This document shows positions 52,830 through 62,265 of a stretch of DNA of 64,000 bases, piece by piece. The notes under the pieces are model-generated. The model was not told the origin of the DNA, did not search any database, and worked only from the letters and a program-made list of their open reading frames with translations. A program made the translations under genes and the position numbers. Source of the DNA: CAYRTD01 sp964528675 (lineage in GTDB: Bacteria; Bacteroidota; Bacteroidia; Bacteroidales; GCA-2748055); assembly GCA_964528675.1 (NCBI GenBank), contig CAZGTU010000003.1, positions 1-64,000 on the forward strand, in the 5' to 3' direction. Each line of letters begins with the position of its first letter. Positions within the stretch are counted from its first letter, which is position 1.

Positions 52830-53948
52830 CTATTCCAGTCTTTCCTTAAACCTCTTAATGCTCAGGAACAAAAACAACAGTGTCATCCCCGTAAGGATTA
52901 ATAATTCTTTCCATATAAACAATATTCCTGTTCCTTTAATCATTATGTGTTTGAGGCTTGTAATGAACCAGCGCGCCGGCATAATGGTGGATAACCACTG
53001 CAATACAGTAGGCATATTCTCAATTGGAAAAATGAACCCGCTCAAAAGTAGTGTTGGCAACATCAATCCAAGCATAGAAATGAACATAGCCATTTGTTGA
53101 TTTGTAGCTATTGTTGAAATAAATATTCCAAGAGCCAATGATAGAGTGACATATAGAATATTAACAAATAGAAGTAAACTAATACTACCCTTTACCGGTA
53201 AAGCAAAAATAAAGTACCCGAGAAGTATAATGATAATTGCGTTAATAAAAGCCAGTAAAATATAGGGAGTGACTTTTCCGAGTATAATATGAACAGGCTT
53301 AAGGGGGGATGCGAGTAAAGCTTCCATGGTGCCAAATTCCTTTTCACGCGTTATAGAAATAGAAGTCATGAGTGCAGAGATCAGAATCAGGATCAATGCC
53401 ATAGTGCCCGGTACAAACATGTACGCTCCCTCCAGCCTCTGATTAAAGTACATCCTTTCTCTGATATCAATTGTATACGGCCAATCAATCAAAACATTCA
53501 ATTCTTTTATGTAGCTTTGTATTATGCCCTGGGTATAATTAGCAATCAAATTGCCCGTATTTGCATCGGAGGCATCTGCTATTATTTTGACATCGGCTGT
53601 TCCGAATTTTTCGAGTTTCTCCGCGAAATTACTTTCAAAAACTATTACCTCCTTAATTTCTCCGGTTTTGAAAACTTCCTCAATGAATCGATCCGATTCA
53701 AGTTCCCTGGCAATTTCAAAATAACCTGATGAAACAATCTTATCCGTGATTGCGTGTGTTATTTCATCATGCGAGTGATCCAGTATTCCAATCTTTACAC
53801 TCTTAATCTCATTGGTTACCACATAACCAAAGATCAGAATCTGGGCAATGGGAATCCCGAATAAAATCATCAATGTCCGGTAATCCCGGAAAATATGATA
53901 GAATTCTTTTATGACAAATCCTCTGAATCGTCTCATTTGATCATTCAA
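52830..53948 (-). CDS. ABC-2 type transporter permease (YbhR/S-like), upstream copy
   Basis: 372 residues, same topology as its neighbour: VIKEFYHIFRDYRTLMILFG, a periplasmic domain, and ISITREKEFGTMEALLASPL in the cytoplasmic loop, LLSGFIFPIENMPTVLQW near the end. The two permeases probably form a heterodimer. Its start overlaps the end of the HAD gene by 8 bp. Confidence 0.9.
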   Translation of the reverse strand: MNDQMRRFRGFVIKEFYHIFRDYRTLMILFGIPIAQILIFGYVVTNEIKSVKIGILDHSHDEITHAITDKIVSSGYFEIARELESDRFIEEVFKTGEIKEVIVFESNFAEKLEKFGTADVKIIADASDANTGNLIANYTQGIIQSYIKELNVLIDWPYTIDIRERMYFNQRLEGAYMFVPGTMALILILISALMTSISITREKEFGTMEALLASPLKPVHIILGKVTPYILLAFINAIIIILLGYFIFALPVKGSISLLLFVNILYVTLSLALGIFISTIATNQQMAMFISMLGLMLPTLLLSGFIFPIENMPTVLQWLSTIMPARWFITSLKHIMIKGTGILFIWKELLILTGMTLLFLFLSIKRFKERLE

Positions 53949-54606
53949 TTAAACTATCCAGTTCTTGAATACCTAATTCCTTGAAATCAACAACCACTCT
54001 GTCAGCGTGTTGAAGCTTGTCAGGCGAATGTGTGGAAGCCACAGCAATTACTTTCATTCCGGCTTTTTTAGCTGCCTCAATGCCATAAAATGAATCTTCA
54101 AAAACGATGGTTCTGGATGGCCGGATATCCAGCTTCTGGCCTGTTAAAATAAATATTTCAGGATCAGGCTTTCCATTTGAAATTTGTGTGTCATCTGTTA
54201 TTGCTTTGAAATATTTTGCGAGATTGGTTTTTTCCAGAACGAATTCCACGTTTTCGGGCGGAGCAGATGTAGCAAGTCCAATTTCATATCCATCCGCAGA
54301 GGCCACATCAAGAAGTTCTTTTATTCCTTCCAGTGGCTTTATGTGAGGAGAATATATTTCTCTGTATATTTTTTCTTTCTCATATGCATATTTGTTTATT
54401 TCATCCCCGGACAATTGCCTGTCGAAAAAATTAATTAATATCGATTCATTGGTACTGCCAAACCAGCTTTTCACCTCATCAAACCTTACCGTTTTACCAT
54501 GCTGCCGGGCAAATTCCTGCCATGCCAGATAGTGAAAACGATCATTACTGATTAACACGCCATCCATATCAAAAATCAGAGCTTTCTTCATTCCTTTGTT
54601 TGCCAT
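53941..54606 (-). CDS. HAD-family (beta-phosphoglucomutase-like) phosphatase inside the efflux operon
   Basis: 221 residues. HAD subfamily IA: ALIFDMDGVLISNDRFHYLA (motif I DxDG), LATSAPPENVEFVL (motif II), NGKPDPEIFILTGQKLDIRP and VFEDSFYGIEAAKKAGMKVI (motif IV). Cap domain helical, as in beta-phosphoglucomutase and sugar phosphatases. It sits between an ABC ATPase gene and a permease and overlaps the latter, so it is translated with the transporter; why is unclear. The ATG at 54591 is an alternative start. Confidence 0.88.
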   Translation of the reverse strand: MANKGMKKALIFDMDGVLISNDRFHYLAWQEFARQHGKTVRFDEVKSWFGSTNESILINFFDRQLSGDEINKYAYEKEKIYREIYSPHIKPLEGIKELLDVASADGYEIGLATSAPPENVEFVLEKTNLAKYFKAITDDTQISNGKPDPEIFILTGQKLDIRPSRTIVFEDSFYGIEAAKKAGMKVIAVASTHSPDKLQHADRVVVDFKELGIQELDSLIE

Positions 54607-54628
54607 TTATTTCTTATGTTATGTTTTA

Positions 54629-55375
54629 TTAATTGTAATTATTCCTGGCCAGCTTTAAAAATACAGCATTAATATCATCTGCCTCATATTTCTTTTTTAA
54701 TTCTGCCGGTGAATCCAGGGCTGCAATTTTCCCTTCTGTCATTATCGTAACCCTGTCACAATATTCGGCTTCGTCCATATAATGTGTAGTTACAAACACC
54801 GTTATCCCCTGGTCAGATGATTCATGAATGAGTTCCCAGAATTGCCTCCGTGTAACCGGATCGACACCACCCGTGGGTTCATCCAGGAATACTATTGATG
54901 GATTGTGGAAAACAGCAACTGAAAATGCCAGCTTTTGTTTCCAGCCCAGGGGAATATCTTTTATGAGTCTTTTTTTATGTTCAAGAAATCCCAGTTTTTC
55001 AAGTAGTTGTTCTGTTCTTTTTTTGATGTCTTGTCTGTTCATACCATATATCCCGGCATAAAATTGAATATTTTCAACAACTGTAAGGTCCTGATATAGA
55101 GAAAATTTCTGACTCATATACCCAATTCTCTTCTTAATTTTGTTCCTCTCCTTATAAACATCCAGGCCATCTACATAAATTTCCCCGGAGGTCGGGTAGC
55201 TTAATCCACATAATATTTTGATGGCGGTAGTTTTACCGGCACCATTGGCTCCCAGGAAGCCAAAGATCTCTCCTTTATTCACTTCAAAATTCAAATGATC
55301 ATTGGCTGTAAATGAACCGAATTTCTTTACAAGATCTTTCACCCTGATTATTTTATCTTCAGTATTTTCCATCAC
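54629..55375 (-). CDS. ABC transporter ATP-binding protein (second, YbhF C-half-like)
   Basis: 248 residues. Walker A GANGAGKTTAIK, Walker B VFLDEPTGGVD, and H-loop TVFVTTHYMDEAEYCD. The signature is IPLGWKQKLAFSVAV in place of LSGGQ; the same PLGWKQ variant is found in the C-terminal half of YbhF, so this is a family feature, not decay. Overlaps the first ATPase gene by 4 bp. Confidence 0.92.
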   Translation of the reverse strand: MMENTEDKIIRVKDLVKKFGSFTANDHLNFEVNKGEIFGFLGANGAGKTTAIKILCGLSYPTSGEIYVDGLDVYKERNKIKKRIGYMSQKFSLYQDLTVVENIQFYAGIYGMNRQDIKKRTEQLLEKLGFLEHKKRLIKDIPLGWKQKLAFSVAVFHNPSIVFLDEPTGGVDPVTRRQFWELIHESSDQGITVFVTTHYMDEAEYCDRVTIMTEGKIAALDSPAELKKKYEADDINAVFLKLARNNYN

Positions 55376-56274
55376 CTCCTCATTAATTCTATAAAGGTAT
55401 CCTCAATACCAGGTTTTATTTTTTTATATTTATCTACACCTGACAATGAATTTATCTCTGATTCAAACTCTGCTTCCGTTCCTTCCTGAATGCTGACATG
55501 TATTTCCTGGCCAAACAACCATGCAGATCTGCACCATTCCTTCTCTCTTAATGTATTCAGTAGTTTGTAATTCTCTTTTTCAGAGCTTACTGAAAATAAA
55601 GGACTTTCAAATCGGGAAGCAATATCAACAGGTTCACTTACGGAAAGTAGTTCTCCATCCTGAATCAGGGCTACCCTGTCACACTTCAGAGCTTCATCCA
55701 TATATGGAGTTGAAACAATAACTGAAATGTTTTCTTTCCTGATCTTATGTAAAAGATCCCAAAATTCCTTGCGTGAAACTGCATCAACTCCTGTTGTCGG
55801 TTCATCAAGGATAAGCAACTGCGGGCGATGTATCATGGCGCATGAAAGAGCAAGCTTTTGCTTCATCCCTCCCGAAAGGGCTCCTGCTTTTCTTTTTCTG
55901 AAAGGTTCTATTTGCTCATAAACATCTTTAATCAAATCGTAATTTTCTTTCATATTTGTGCCAAATACAGTGGAATAGAAATTAAGATTTTCCTCTACAG
56001 AGAGATCATGATATAGAGAAAATCTTCCTGCCATATAACCAATCACTTTTCTTATCTCACGATAATCCTTTACAACATCATAATCACATACCCGCACTTC
56101 ACCTTTATCAGGAATAAGAAGACTCGCTATTATTCTGAAAAGGGTGGTTTTTCCTGCTCCATCAGGACCTATCAGTCCGAATATTTCAGATTCTTTAACC
56201 GAGAATGAAACATCGTCAAGAGCCTTAATATCCCCGAATTTCTTATAAACCGATTTGATATCAATTACACTCAT
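55372..56274 (-). CDS. ABC transporter ATP-binding protein (first, YbhF N-half-like)
   Basis: 300 residues. Walker A GPDGAGKTTLFR, canonical signature LSGGMKQKLAL, Walker B LLILDEPTTGVDA, then a C-terminal extension (about 220-300) typical of drug-export ATPases. In E. coli YbhF the two ATPases are fused; here they are two genes with ATGA overlap. Confidence 0.92.
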   Translation of the reverse strand: MSVIDIKSVYKKFGDIKALDDVSFSVKESEIFGLIGPDGAGKTTLFRIIASLLIPDKGEVRVCDYDVVKDYREIRKVIGYMAGRFSLYHDLSVEENLNFYSTVFGTNMKENYDLIKDVYEQIEPFRKRKAGALSGGMKQKLALSCAMIHRPQLLILDEPTTGVDAVSRKEFWDLLHKIRKENISVIVSTPYMDEALKCDRVALIQDGELLSVSEPVDIASRFESPLFSVSSEKENYKLLNTLREKEWCRSAWLFGQEIHVSIQEGTEAEFESEINSLSGVDKYKKIKPGIEDTFIELMRR

Positions 56275-57167
56275 TTATTTCCATTTAACAACTGTATTTC
56301 ACCTGGCATTCCTATTTTAATTCTTCCTTCATTTGGTACTCTGACTTTAACAGCATATACAAGATTTACGCGATCTTCACGTGTTTGAATAATCTTTGGT
56401 GTAAATTCAGCTTCAGGGGATATCCAGGAAATTCTTCCCTCCGTCGATTCCAGTCCATCCGGACCATCAAAAAGTACCCTGACCTTTTCATTCAATTTTA
56501 ACAGACTTAACTGATCTCCGTCAATGAATACGCGCAATATCAATTCATTCAGGTCTGCAGATTTAATTACAGGTCTTCCGGTAACTGCCATTTCACCTAC
56601 ATTGAGAAAAGTTTCCAGTACCTGTCCGTCTCCGGGAGCATCAATAAAGGACCGATTGATTTGATCTTCAATCTGCCTGAGCTGTGCGTCCTTGGTGTCC
56701 TTTTCTGCATAAACAGAGAGTTTCTGTGTTTCGAGGCTTTTGACCTGAGCATGTGCCAGTTCCAGTTTACCCTCAAGGTCATCTATCTGTTTTTTGGTTG
56801 CCGCATCCTCAAGGAATAGATTTGCGAATCTTTTCAGCTCTTTTTCAATATTAGAAATATTCACTTTCTGAACCTGTACCTGGGCTTTTATTTGTTCAAG
56901 CCTGGTCAGGATTGCTTTCTGTGAAGCAATCAACTGCTGTTTTTGCAAATAGTATTGCATGGTATCTATTAAAGCTATCAGGTCGCCTTGCTTGATTTGA
57001 TCTCCTTCATCAACATCCATTTTAATGATGACCCCGCTGGTTTCCGAAGGAATAAGGAGATCATCCGACTCGAAATTTCCGTAAGCAAAGGATTCTTCCT
57101 CTTCATTACCACAGGAAGAAATGATGACGAACAGTCCCAGTAAAACAGATCCAATCAGATATTTCAT
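56271..57167 (-). CDS. HlyD-family periplasmic adaptor (YbhG-like)
   Basis: 298 residues from the ATG at 57167 (MKYLIGSVLLG). Lipobox VIISSC suggests a lipid anchor. Barrel-sandwich halves GVIIKMDVDEGDQIKQGDLI and INRSFIDAPGDGQVLETFLN enclose a long coiled coil (about 75-170), then the beta-barrel domain VRVPNEGRIKIGMPGEIQLL. Links the inner-membrane ABC pump to the TolC-like channel. Confidence 0.9.
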   Translation of the reverse strand: MKYLIGSVLLGLFVIISSCGNEEEESFAYGNFESDDLLIPSETSGVIIKMDVDEGDQIKQGDLIALIDTMQYYLQKQQLIASQKAILTRLEQIKAQVQVQKVNISNIEKELKRFANLFLEDAATKKQIDDLEGKLELAHAQVKSLETQKLSVYAEKDTKDAQLRQIEDQINRSFIDAPGDGQVLETFLNVGEMAVTGRPVIKSADLNELILRVFIDGDQLSLLKLNEKVRVLFDGPDGLESTEGRISWISPEAEFTPKIIQTREDRVNLVYAVKVRVPNEGRIKIGMPGEIQLLNGNK

Positions 57168-57184
57168 TTGTATCATTATTTTGT

Positions 57185-58456
57185 TTATTCAAATATTAAC
57201 TCCCCTGAGATTAACATATATTCAGCTATTGCCTTTTGATGGAGAATCTTCTCAGTTTTTAATTTTATTCTGGTAATTTTTTCCTGGTTCAATACCTTGA
57301 GATAATCTATTGTTTTTATTGTACCATTATTTAGTTGATCCCGGTATGTTTCTGATATTTTCTTTCTTAACTCAAGGATTTGAGAATAGTTTTCAATATT
57401 CGAGCGATGTTCTTCCATTTTAGTTCTCTGGTTGATACGGGCTCTTGAAATATTTTCCTCGAACTCCGTTTTCTTACTTTGAAGCATATCGACCTGATAG
57501 ATCAGGTTATTTTTCTCTCTCTTTGTATTGCCCCAATCCCAGATATTCCATTGTAGTCCGACTCCAACAAGGTAATAGCTGTCAAATTCGTCATTGAGCA
57601 TATTTAGTCCCGGCTTCCCATAACCTGCCTGTCCAAAAGCAAAAGCTACCGGACGTCTTGAAGCATCGAGCAGTTCAGTTGACTTTCTGGCAACATCTAT
57701 ATTCTGTTCAATCAACTTTAATTCTTTTCTCTCAATATCCCTTTCATGATGTTCAAAATCTGTATTTTCAAGATCAATGTCCGGTGAAAAATCAATCCCT
57801 GTTAATGATCTTAACATTTTCAGCAATGTATTTTTCCTTTTTCCAATATTTTTAATTTCCTGCCTGATATCCATTATTTCAACCTGGACCAGATCAATGT
57901 CAGATTTTAAGGCAATGCCGTTCTCCACCGAAGCTCTGGTGACTTTCTCGTGTTCCTGAAGCTGTGAAAGCGTGATATTCATTATTTCATTCTGCTCCTG
58001 CAGTTTAAGGACAGTGTAATAAAGATCTATAAGCTCATTTCTTACATTTTCAATTTCTTTCTCCGCTTCGGTATGCTTTATCTCTGCAGAAAGCTCTTCA
58101 ACAGCCTTTTTCTGCTTAACCTTTCCTCCATCATAAAGGGTCTGCTTCATATCAAAATAAATCTTATACTGATCTCTGGGGACAGTTGGAAATTCAAATC
58201 CGGGCATAGGGCTTTCAATGTCAAACTCGATTACATCCGACTGGTAGGTGGCCTGACCCTTGAAATCCAGCCTCGGGTACCATGAAGAATTGTAATTTTC
58301 TATTTTATTCTCAGTAATTCGATTTATAAGCTCTGTATCACCAGATCTGGGATGGTTTACAATTGCTGAATCAACGCACATTTTTAGATTTAACTGAGCG
58401 TTTAAAGAATGAAATGTAAGCATTCCGATTATAGATATGAAAATTAAAATTCTCAT
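57185..58456 (-). CDS. TolC-family outer-membrane efflux protein
   Basis: 423 residues. Signal peptide (about 1-20, ending LNAQ), then two OEP repeats with long helices, for example AEIKHTEAEKEIENVRNEL, LVQVEIMDIRQEIKNIGKR, NIWDWGNTKREKNNLIYQVD and NNGTIKTIDYLKVLNQE. Its start overlaps the tetR stop by 4 bp, making it first structural gene of the operon. Confidence 0.9.
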   Translation of the reverse strand: MRILIFISIIGMLTFHSLNAQLNLKMCVDSAIVNHPRSGDTELINRITENKIENYNSSWYPRLDFKGQATYQSDVIEFDIESPMPGFEFPTVPRDQYKIYFDMKQTLYDGGKVKQKKAVEELSAEIKHTEAEKEIENVRNELIDLYYTVLKLQEQNEIMNITLSQLQEHEKVTRASVENGIALKSDIDLVQVEIMDIRQEIKNIGKRKNTLLKMLRSLTGIDFSPDIDLENTDFEHHERDIERKELKLIEQNIDVARKSTELLDASRRPVAFAFGQAGYGKPGLNMLNDEFDSYYLVGVGLQWNIWDWGNTKREKNNLIYQVDMLQSKKTEFEENISRARINQRTKMEEHRSNIENYSQILELRKKISETYRDQLNNGTIKTIDYLKVLNQEKITRIKLKTEKILHQKAIAEYMLISGELIFE

Positions 58457-59070
58457 GATTCTTGAATAATGGAAGTTAAAAAAGTTCTTTTGATAAATTC
58501 TTTTCGTTCTTCAATAAAGCGAGTAAATTCACTTTCATCTTCACCAAGAATTATTGGCTTGATAATTGGCTTGGCAGCAAAAGGAAAAATAATTAGTGAC
58601 AGAAGACTTACCAGGAGCTGACGGGGATCAGCCTTAATTACATACCCCATTTCCATTTCTTTTTCTATTTGATTTATGGTTAATTCCGGATTAATACCTT
58701 TCGATTTAATTGTTTCTACCAGTTTCTCAGGACTATGAGCAAGTTCATGCAGAATAAAAATTGGGGTTAGCGGGCTGGAAAGCAAAATCGCAGTATAACG
58801 ATCTATAAATCTTTCGAATTTAATTTTCAGAGGTTCTTCAGAAGTCATTAGCTGAGCAATTTCCGGAATAAATCGAAGAAAAACTTTTTCGAAAATCAGA
58901 TCAAATAACTTTTCCTTACTTCTGAAATAATAATTCAGTAAAGTTCGGTTTATACCCGCTTCATCCGCAATATCCTGCATGGATGTTCCCGTTCTTCCTT
59001 TTTCAACAAAAATCTTTGTAGCAGCTTCAATTATTCGTTGTTCGGTTTCTGATGAGTATTCTGCTTCCAT
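58453..59070 (-). CDS. TetR-family regulator of the efflux operon (CecR-like)
   Basis: 205 residues. N-terminal helix-turn-helix: RIIEAATKIFVEKGRTGTSM, QDIADEAGINRTLLNYYFRS, KEKLFDLIFEKVF. The C-terminal ligand-binding half is helical. Overlaps the TolC gene and precedes the same gene set as E. coli cecR-ybhGFSR. A perfect inverted repeat lies 23 bp before its start, so self-repression of the whole operon is likely. Confidence 0.9.
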   Translation of the reverse strand: MEAEYSSETEQRIIEAATKIFVEKGRTGTSMQDIADEAGINRTLLNYYFRSKEKLFDLIFEKVFLRFIPEIAQLMTSEEPLKIKFERFIDRYTAILLSSPLTPIFILHELAHSPEKLVETIKSKGINPELTINQIEKEMEMGYVIKADPRQLLVSLLSLIIFPFAAKPIIKPIILGEDESEFTRFIEERKEFIKRTFLTSIIQES

Positions 59071-59093
59071 AACTGACGATGGTGTTTGACATA

Positions 59094-59112
59094 TACGTTA
59101 AACAATAACGTA
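59094..59112 (-). promoter_or_regulatory. TetR-type operator
   Basis: TACGTTA-AACAA-TAACGTA: perfect 7-bp arms with a 5-bp centre, 23 bp upstream of the regulator start. Size and symmetry match TetR-family operators. Confidence 0.65.
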
Positions 59113-59218
59113 AAAATAACAAAATTTGCAAATCTCTCAAAAAAATTATTGTTAAAAACAGAAAAAATATATTCTGAGATTTTTCATGTATTTTTGTTTA
59201 AATTGAAAAAAACCTTTT

Positions 59219-60976
59219 ATGAAATATAAAACATTAATAATCCTTAACCTGAGTCTGCTGATTGCTTCCTGCACCCCTAAAATGATCCCGGAAATCACTG
59301 TTGAAGAAGTTGTTTCACATATCAGTTATCTTGCTTCCGATAGTTTAAAAGGAAGATATCCGGGTACGACAGGCGATTCTTTGACATTGCACTATGTTGC
59401 AGAAAATTTTAAAAATGCAGGACTAAAGAATTTTAATCAGGATTATATACAAGTGTTTGATTATCTTTCAGGAATTGCCCCTTCAGAAAAGAATTATTTA
59501 ATCTTTAGCGAATATCGCTTTGAACAAGAAAAGGATTTTTACCCGATGAGTTTTTCAGCCGGAGGTTCATTTGAAGCTCCGGTAATATTTTGCGGTTATG
59601 GTTTTGAGTTCAAAACTGAGGAAATCCATCATGATGATTATTCCTCAGTGAATCCTGAGGGACACTGGGCAATAATCCTAAGAGGCGAACCCAGGGAACA
59701 TGATGATTATATCGAAAGAAGCGGAGACCGCGACAAGGCTTTGCTGGCCCAGGACAAGGGAGCTAAAGGAGTTGTACTGGTGTCCGGTACTGAATTTTCA
59801 ACAGCCGATGAGCTGGACAATTCAATTAAAAGAGAACCGGAAATAGACATTCCTGTTATCCAGTTAACGAGAGAAGCCGCTAATGCAATACTAAAATCCT
59901 CAGGATATACTATTGAAGAGCTTGAAAAGCAATCAAAAGAGGAAAATTCAACCGGGATTTCAACATCCCAAAAACTGGGTGCTGAACTTAAGCTGGAAAA
60001 AGTATATACTTCCACAGCCAATGTAATAGCCTATGTCACCGGAGATGATGAGAAAAATGGTAATTGGATTGTTGTCGGTGCTCATCATGATCACCTTGGC
60101 ATGGGTGGAGAAGGAAACTCCTCCCGGGCTCCGGATACCATTGCTGTTCACAACGGCGCAGATGACAATGCTTCCGGCGTTGCAGCAATAATAGAACTGG
60201 CAGAATTCTTTTCTTACGGGAAAAACAAACCTTCAAAGAATATTATTTTTGTTACTTTTGGGGCCGAAGAAAAAGGAATCCTGGGATCCAGACATTTTGT
60301 TGAAAATCCTCCCGTTGATCTCAAAAAAATATCACTTATGGTAAATATTGATATGCTTGGGCGGATGAAAAAAGATTCCGGCTTACAGGTCGGAGGGGTT
60401 GGCACATTCAATGACAGTAAAGAAATTATTACGAGCATAAATGACAATTACGGTCTCAAGCTTTCGTATTCAGAGGCCGGATATGGTCCTTCCGATCATG
60501 CTTCTTTTTATGCCAGTAACATACCGGTGCTTTTCTTTTCCACCGGAGCTCATTCGGATTATCACACTCCGTTTGATGATCCCGACTCATTGAATTATGA
60601 AGGACTGGCACTGGGCACCCGGTTTATTTCCGATATAATCGGGAAAGTTGACAGTCGTGAAAATCCGATTGTTTTTCAGGAAGCCGGTCCAAAACGGCGA
60701 AGCTCCCGTTCTTTCAGAAATATGGTAACACTTGGCATAATGCCCGATGTTTCCGGGTCCGGGGAAAATGGAATGAAAGTTCTGGCAGTCACCGATGGTA
60801 AACCTGCAGATCTTGGTGGTATGAAAAAAGGAGACCTGATAACCGCTATAGATGGGGAAAAAGTGGATAATGTGTACGATTATATGTACAGACTTAAACA
60901 ATTGAAGGCCGGGCAGCCAATTGTAGTGACTGTAAGAAGAAATAATGAGGAAATTGACTTATTGATTCATTTATAG
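59219..60976 (+). CDS. M28-family aminopeptidase lipoprotein with PA and PDZ domains
   Basis: 585 residues. Lipobox LLIASC (Cys18). A PA domain (about 105-240) is followed by the M28 catalytic core: GAHHDHLGMGGEGNSS (first His), HNGADDNASGVAAI (bridging Asp), VTFGAEEKGILGSRHF (catalytic and ligand Glu), VNIDMLGRM (Asp) and FFSTGAHSDYHTPFDDPD (last His). The C-terminal PDZ domain (about 495-585) has VTDGKPADLGGMKKGDLITA. Periplasmic peptide degradation. The membrane-protein gene follows after 7 bp. Confidence 0.93.
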   Translation: MKYKTLIILNLSLLIASCTPKMIPEITVEEVVSHISYLASDSLKGRYPGTTGDSLTLHYVAENFKNAGLKNFNQDYIQVFDYLSGIAPSEKNYLIFSEYRFEQEKDFYPMSFSAGGSFEAPVIFCGYGFEFKTEEIHHDDYSSVNPEGHWAIILRGEPREHDDYIERSGDRDKALLAQDKGAKGVVLVSGTEFSTADELDNSIKREPEIDIPVIQLTREAANAILKSSGYTIEELEKQSKEENSTGISTSQKLGAELKLEKVYTSTANVIAYVTGDDEKNGNWIVVGAHHDHLGMGGEGNSSRAPDTIAVHNGADDNASGVAAIIELAEFFSYGKNKPSKNIIFVTFGAEEKGILGSRHFVENPPVDLKKISLMVNIDMLGRMKKDSGLQVGGVGTFNDSKEIITSINDNYGLKLSYSEAGYGPSDHASFYASNIPVLFFSTGAHSDYHTPFDDPDSLNYEGLALGTRFISDIIGKVDSRENPIVFQEAGPKRRSSRSFRNMVTLGIMPDVSGSGENGMKVLAVTDGKPADLGGMKKGDLITAIDGEKVDNVYDYMYRLKQLKAGQPIVVTVRRNNEEIDLLIHL

Positions 60977-60983
60977 AAAACTT

Positions 60984-61829
60984 ATGAAATTAGCTTTTAA
61001 AAAAATATTATTCTGGATCATTGCTGTTATCATTACACTTTCTGTTGCAATATATCAAAGAATGACTGGCCCGACATATCCGAAAACCTACAAATTCCAG
61101 GCAAATGGTAAAGAATATAAATTCAGGCTACCCAGGAGTCAGAATGGAACCTCCGATGCCATGATCAGGTTGGGCATTGAGGATACAGGAATAAAAGGCA
61201 AGATGTATTTTCGCCGCTTCAATACGGGAGAATCCATGGATACCATTAATTTTCACAGGGAAAATCAGGAACTTGTTGCCTGGCTTCCCGGCCAGCCACC
61301 CGCCGGCAAACTGGAGTATGGTGTCAAACTTATGGATAAAAGTGGAGAAGTCCTTTTTCAGACTCCGGAAAATATTGTTCTGCGCTTCAAAGATATTGTC
61401 CCTCCATATGCGTTAATTCCACATGTTCTGCTGATATTTACAGCCATGTTATTATCCAATCTGACTGGGATATTTGCCCTGGCCAATATTCCTTCATATA
61501 AATTATATACCTTTCTCACCCTTTTATTTTTTCTCACGGGTGGTATGATTATGGGTCCAGTAGTTCAGAAATATGCTTTTGGTGAATATTGGACCGGATT
61601 TCCTTTTGGCAAGGACCTTACGGATAATAAGGCACTTGTAGCTTTCATTGTATGGATAATCGCCTGGATAGGTAATCGAAAACACAAAGAGAGAAGATAT
61701 CTGGTAATTATTGCCGCTATTATTAACCTGGCAATTGCTTTGATTCCGCATAGCCTGATGGGCTCAGAGCTTGACTATAGCACCGGTGAAATTAAAACAG
61801 GAATGATCATGCCTTTCCTGTCATTTTAA
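60984..61829 (+). CDS. Unrecognised membrane protein with a periplasmic domain
   Basis: 281 residues. One membrane segment at 7-25, a soluble mostly beta region (about 30-140, with YKFQANGKEYKFRLPRSQNG), then four hydrophobic segments (about 143-165, 175-195, 213-230, 238-255). Seven bases after the M28 peptidase, so probably the same transcript. Many Bacteroidota genomes carry similar sequences; no function is known to me. Confidence 0.7.
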   Translation: MKLAFKKILFWIIAVIITLSVAIYQRMTGPTYPKTYKFQANGKEYKFRLPRSQNGTSDAMIRLGIEDTGIKGKMYFRRFNTGESMDTINFHRENQELVAWLPGQPPAGKLEYGVKLMDKSGEVLFQTPENIVLRFKDIVPPYALIPHVLLIFTAMLLSNLTGIFALANIPSYKLYTFLTLLFFLTGGMIMGPVVQKYAFGEYWTGFPFGKDLTDNKALVAFIVWIIAWIGNRKHKERRYLVIIAAIINLAIALIPHSLMGSELDYSTGEIKTGMIMPFLSF

Positions 61830-61837
61830 AAAGAAAA

Positions 61838-61864
61838 AACCCGCAGCCCAAAGAGTTGCGGGTT
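61838..61864 (-). terminator. Intrinsic terminator of the Glu-rich lipoprotein gene
   Basis: AACCCGCA (61838-61845)/TGCGGGTT (61857-61864), 8-bp stem and 11-nt loop. On the minus strand it is followed by a T-rich run (TTTTCTTTTT), so it ends the gene at 61887-62075; on the plus strand the AATTTTT tail may also stop the membrane-protein transcript. Confidence 0.85.
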
Positions 61865-61886
61865 AATTTTTCCTTAAGCAAGTCAA

Positions 61887-62075
61887 TTATTCTTCATTCA
61901 TTTCATCATCTTCTTCAGCAGGTGTTTCCATTTCCTCCTCTGCAGGTTCCATTTCTTCTTCAGCCGGAGCCATTTCCTCTGTGGCTTCTGATTCAGCAGC
62001 ATCCTGTTTACATGAAGAGAGAGTTAACATTCCAAGGAAAGAAAATACAATCAGAAAAATACCAATTCTTTTCAT
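61887..62075 (-). CDS. Small glutamate-rich lipoprotein
   Basis: 62 residues. Signal with lipobox LTLSSC (Cys22), then a tail made nearly only of Glu, Ala, Pro and Met with imperfect repeats of AEEEMEPAEEEMETP. Strongly acidic and likely disordered. Good terminator behind it, so it is a real transcript. Possibly an envelope cation binder or spacer; no homologous family recognised. Confidence 0.72.
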   Translation of the reverse strand: MKRIGIFLIVFSFLGMLTLSSCKQDAAESEATEEMAPAEEEMEPAEEEMETPAEEDDEMNEE

Positions 62076-62265
62076 AGTTATTTTTTTTTAGGTTAATAGG
62101 ATAAATCGAAAGTAAATTATTAAGAAAAAAATATAAAACAAAGCAATGTTCTGATTTTTTGACAAATAGATACTTCAATATACTGCCCGTTTTTTTTATT
62201 AATTTTAAAAACATGAAAAAAAATTCATTTTGATGCAGCATCGCACATATTAAAACGTCATTTAC

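Noticed and set aside
54629..55375. Second ABC ATPase as a decayed gene because LSGGQ is missing
   Set aside because: PLGWKQ is the normal signature in the YbhF C-terminal half, and Walker A/B and the H-loop are intact.
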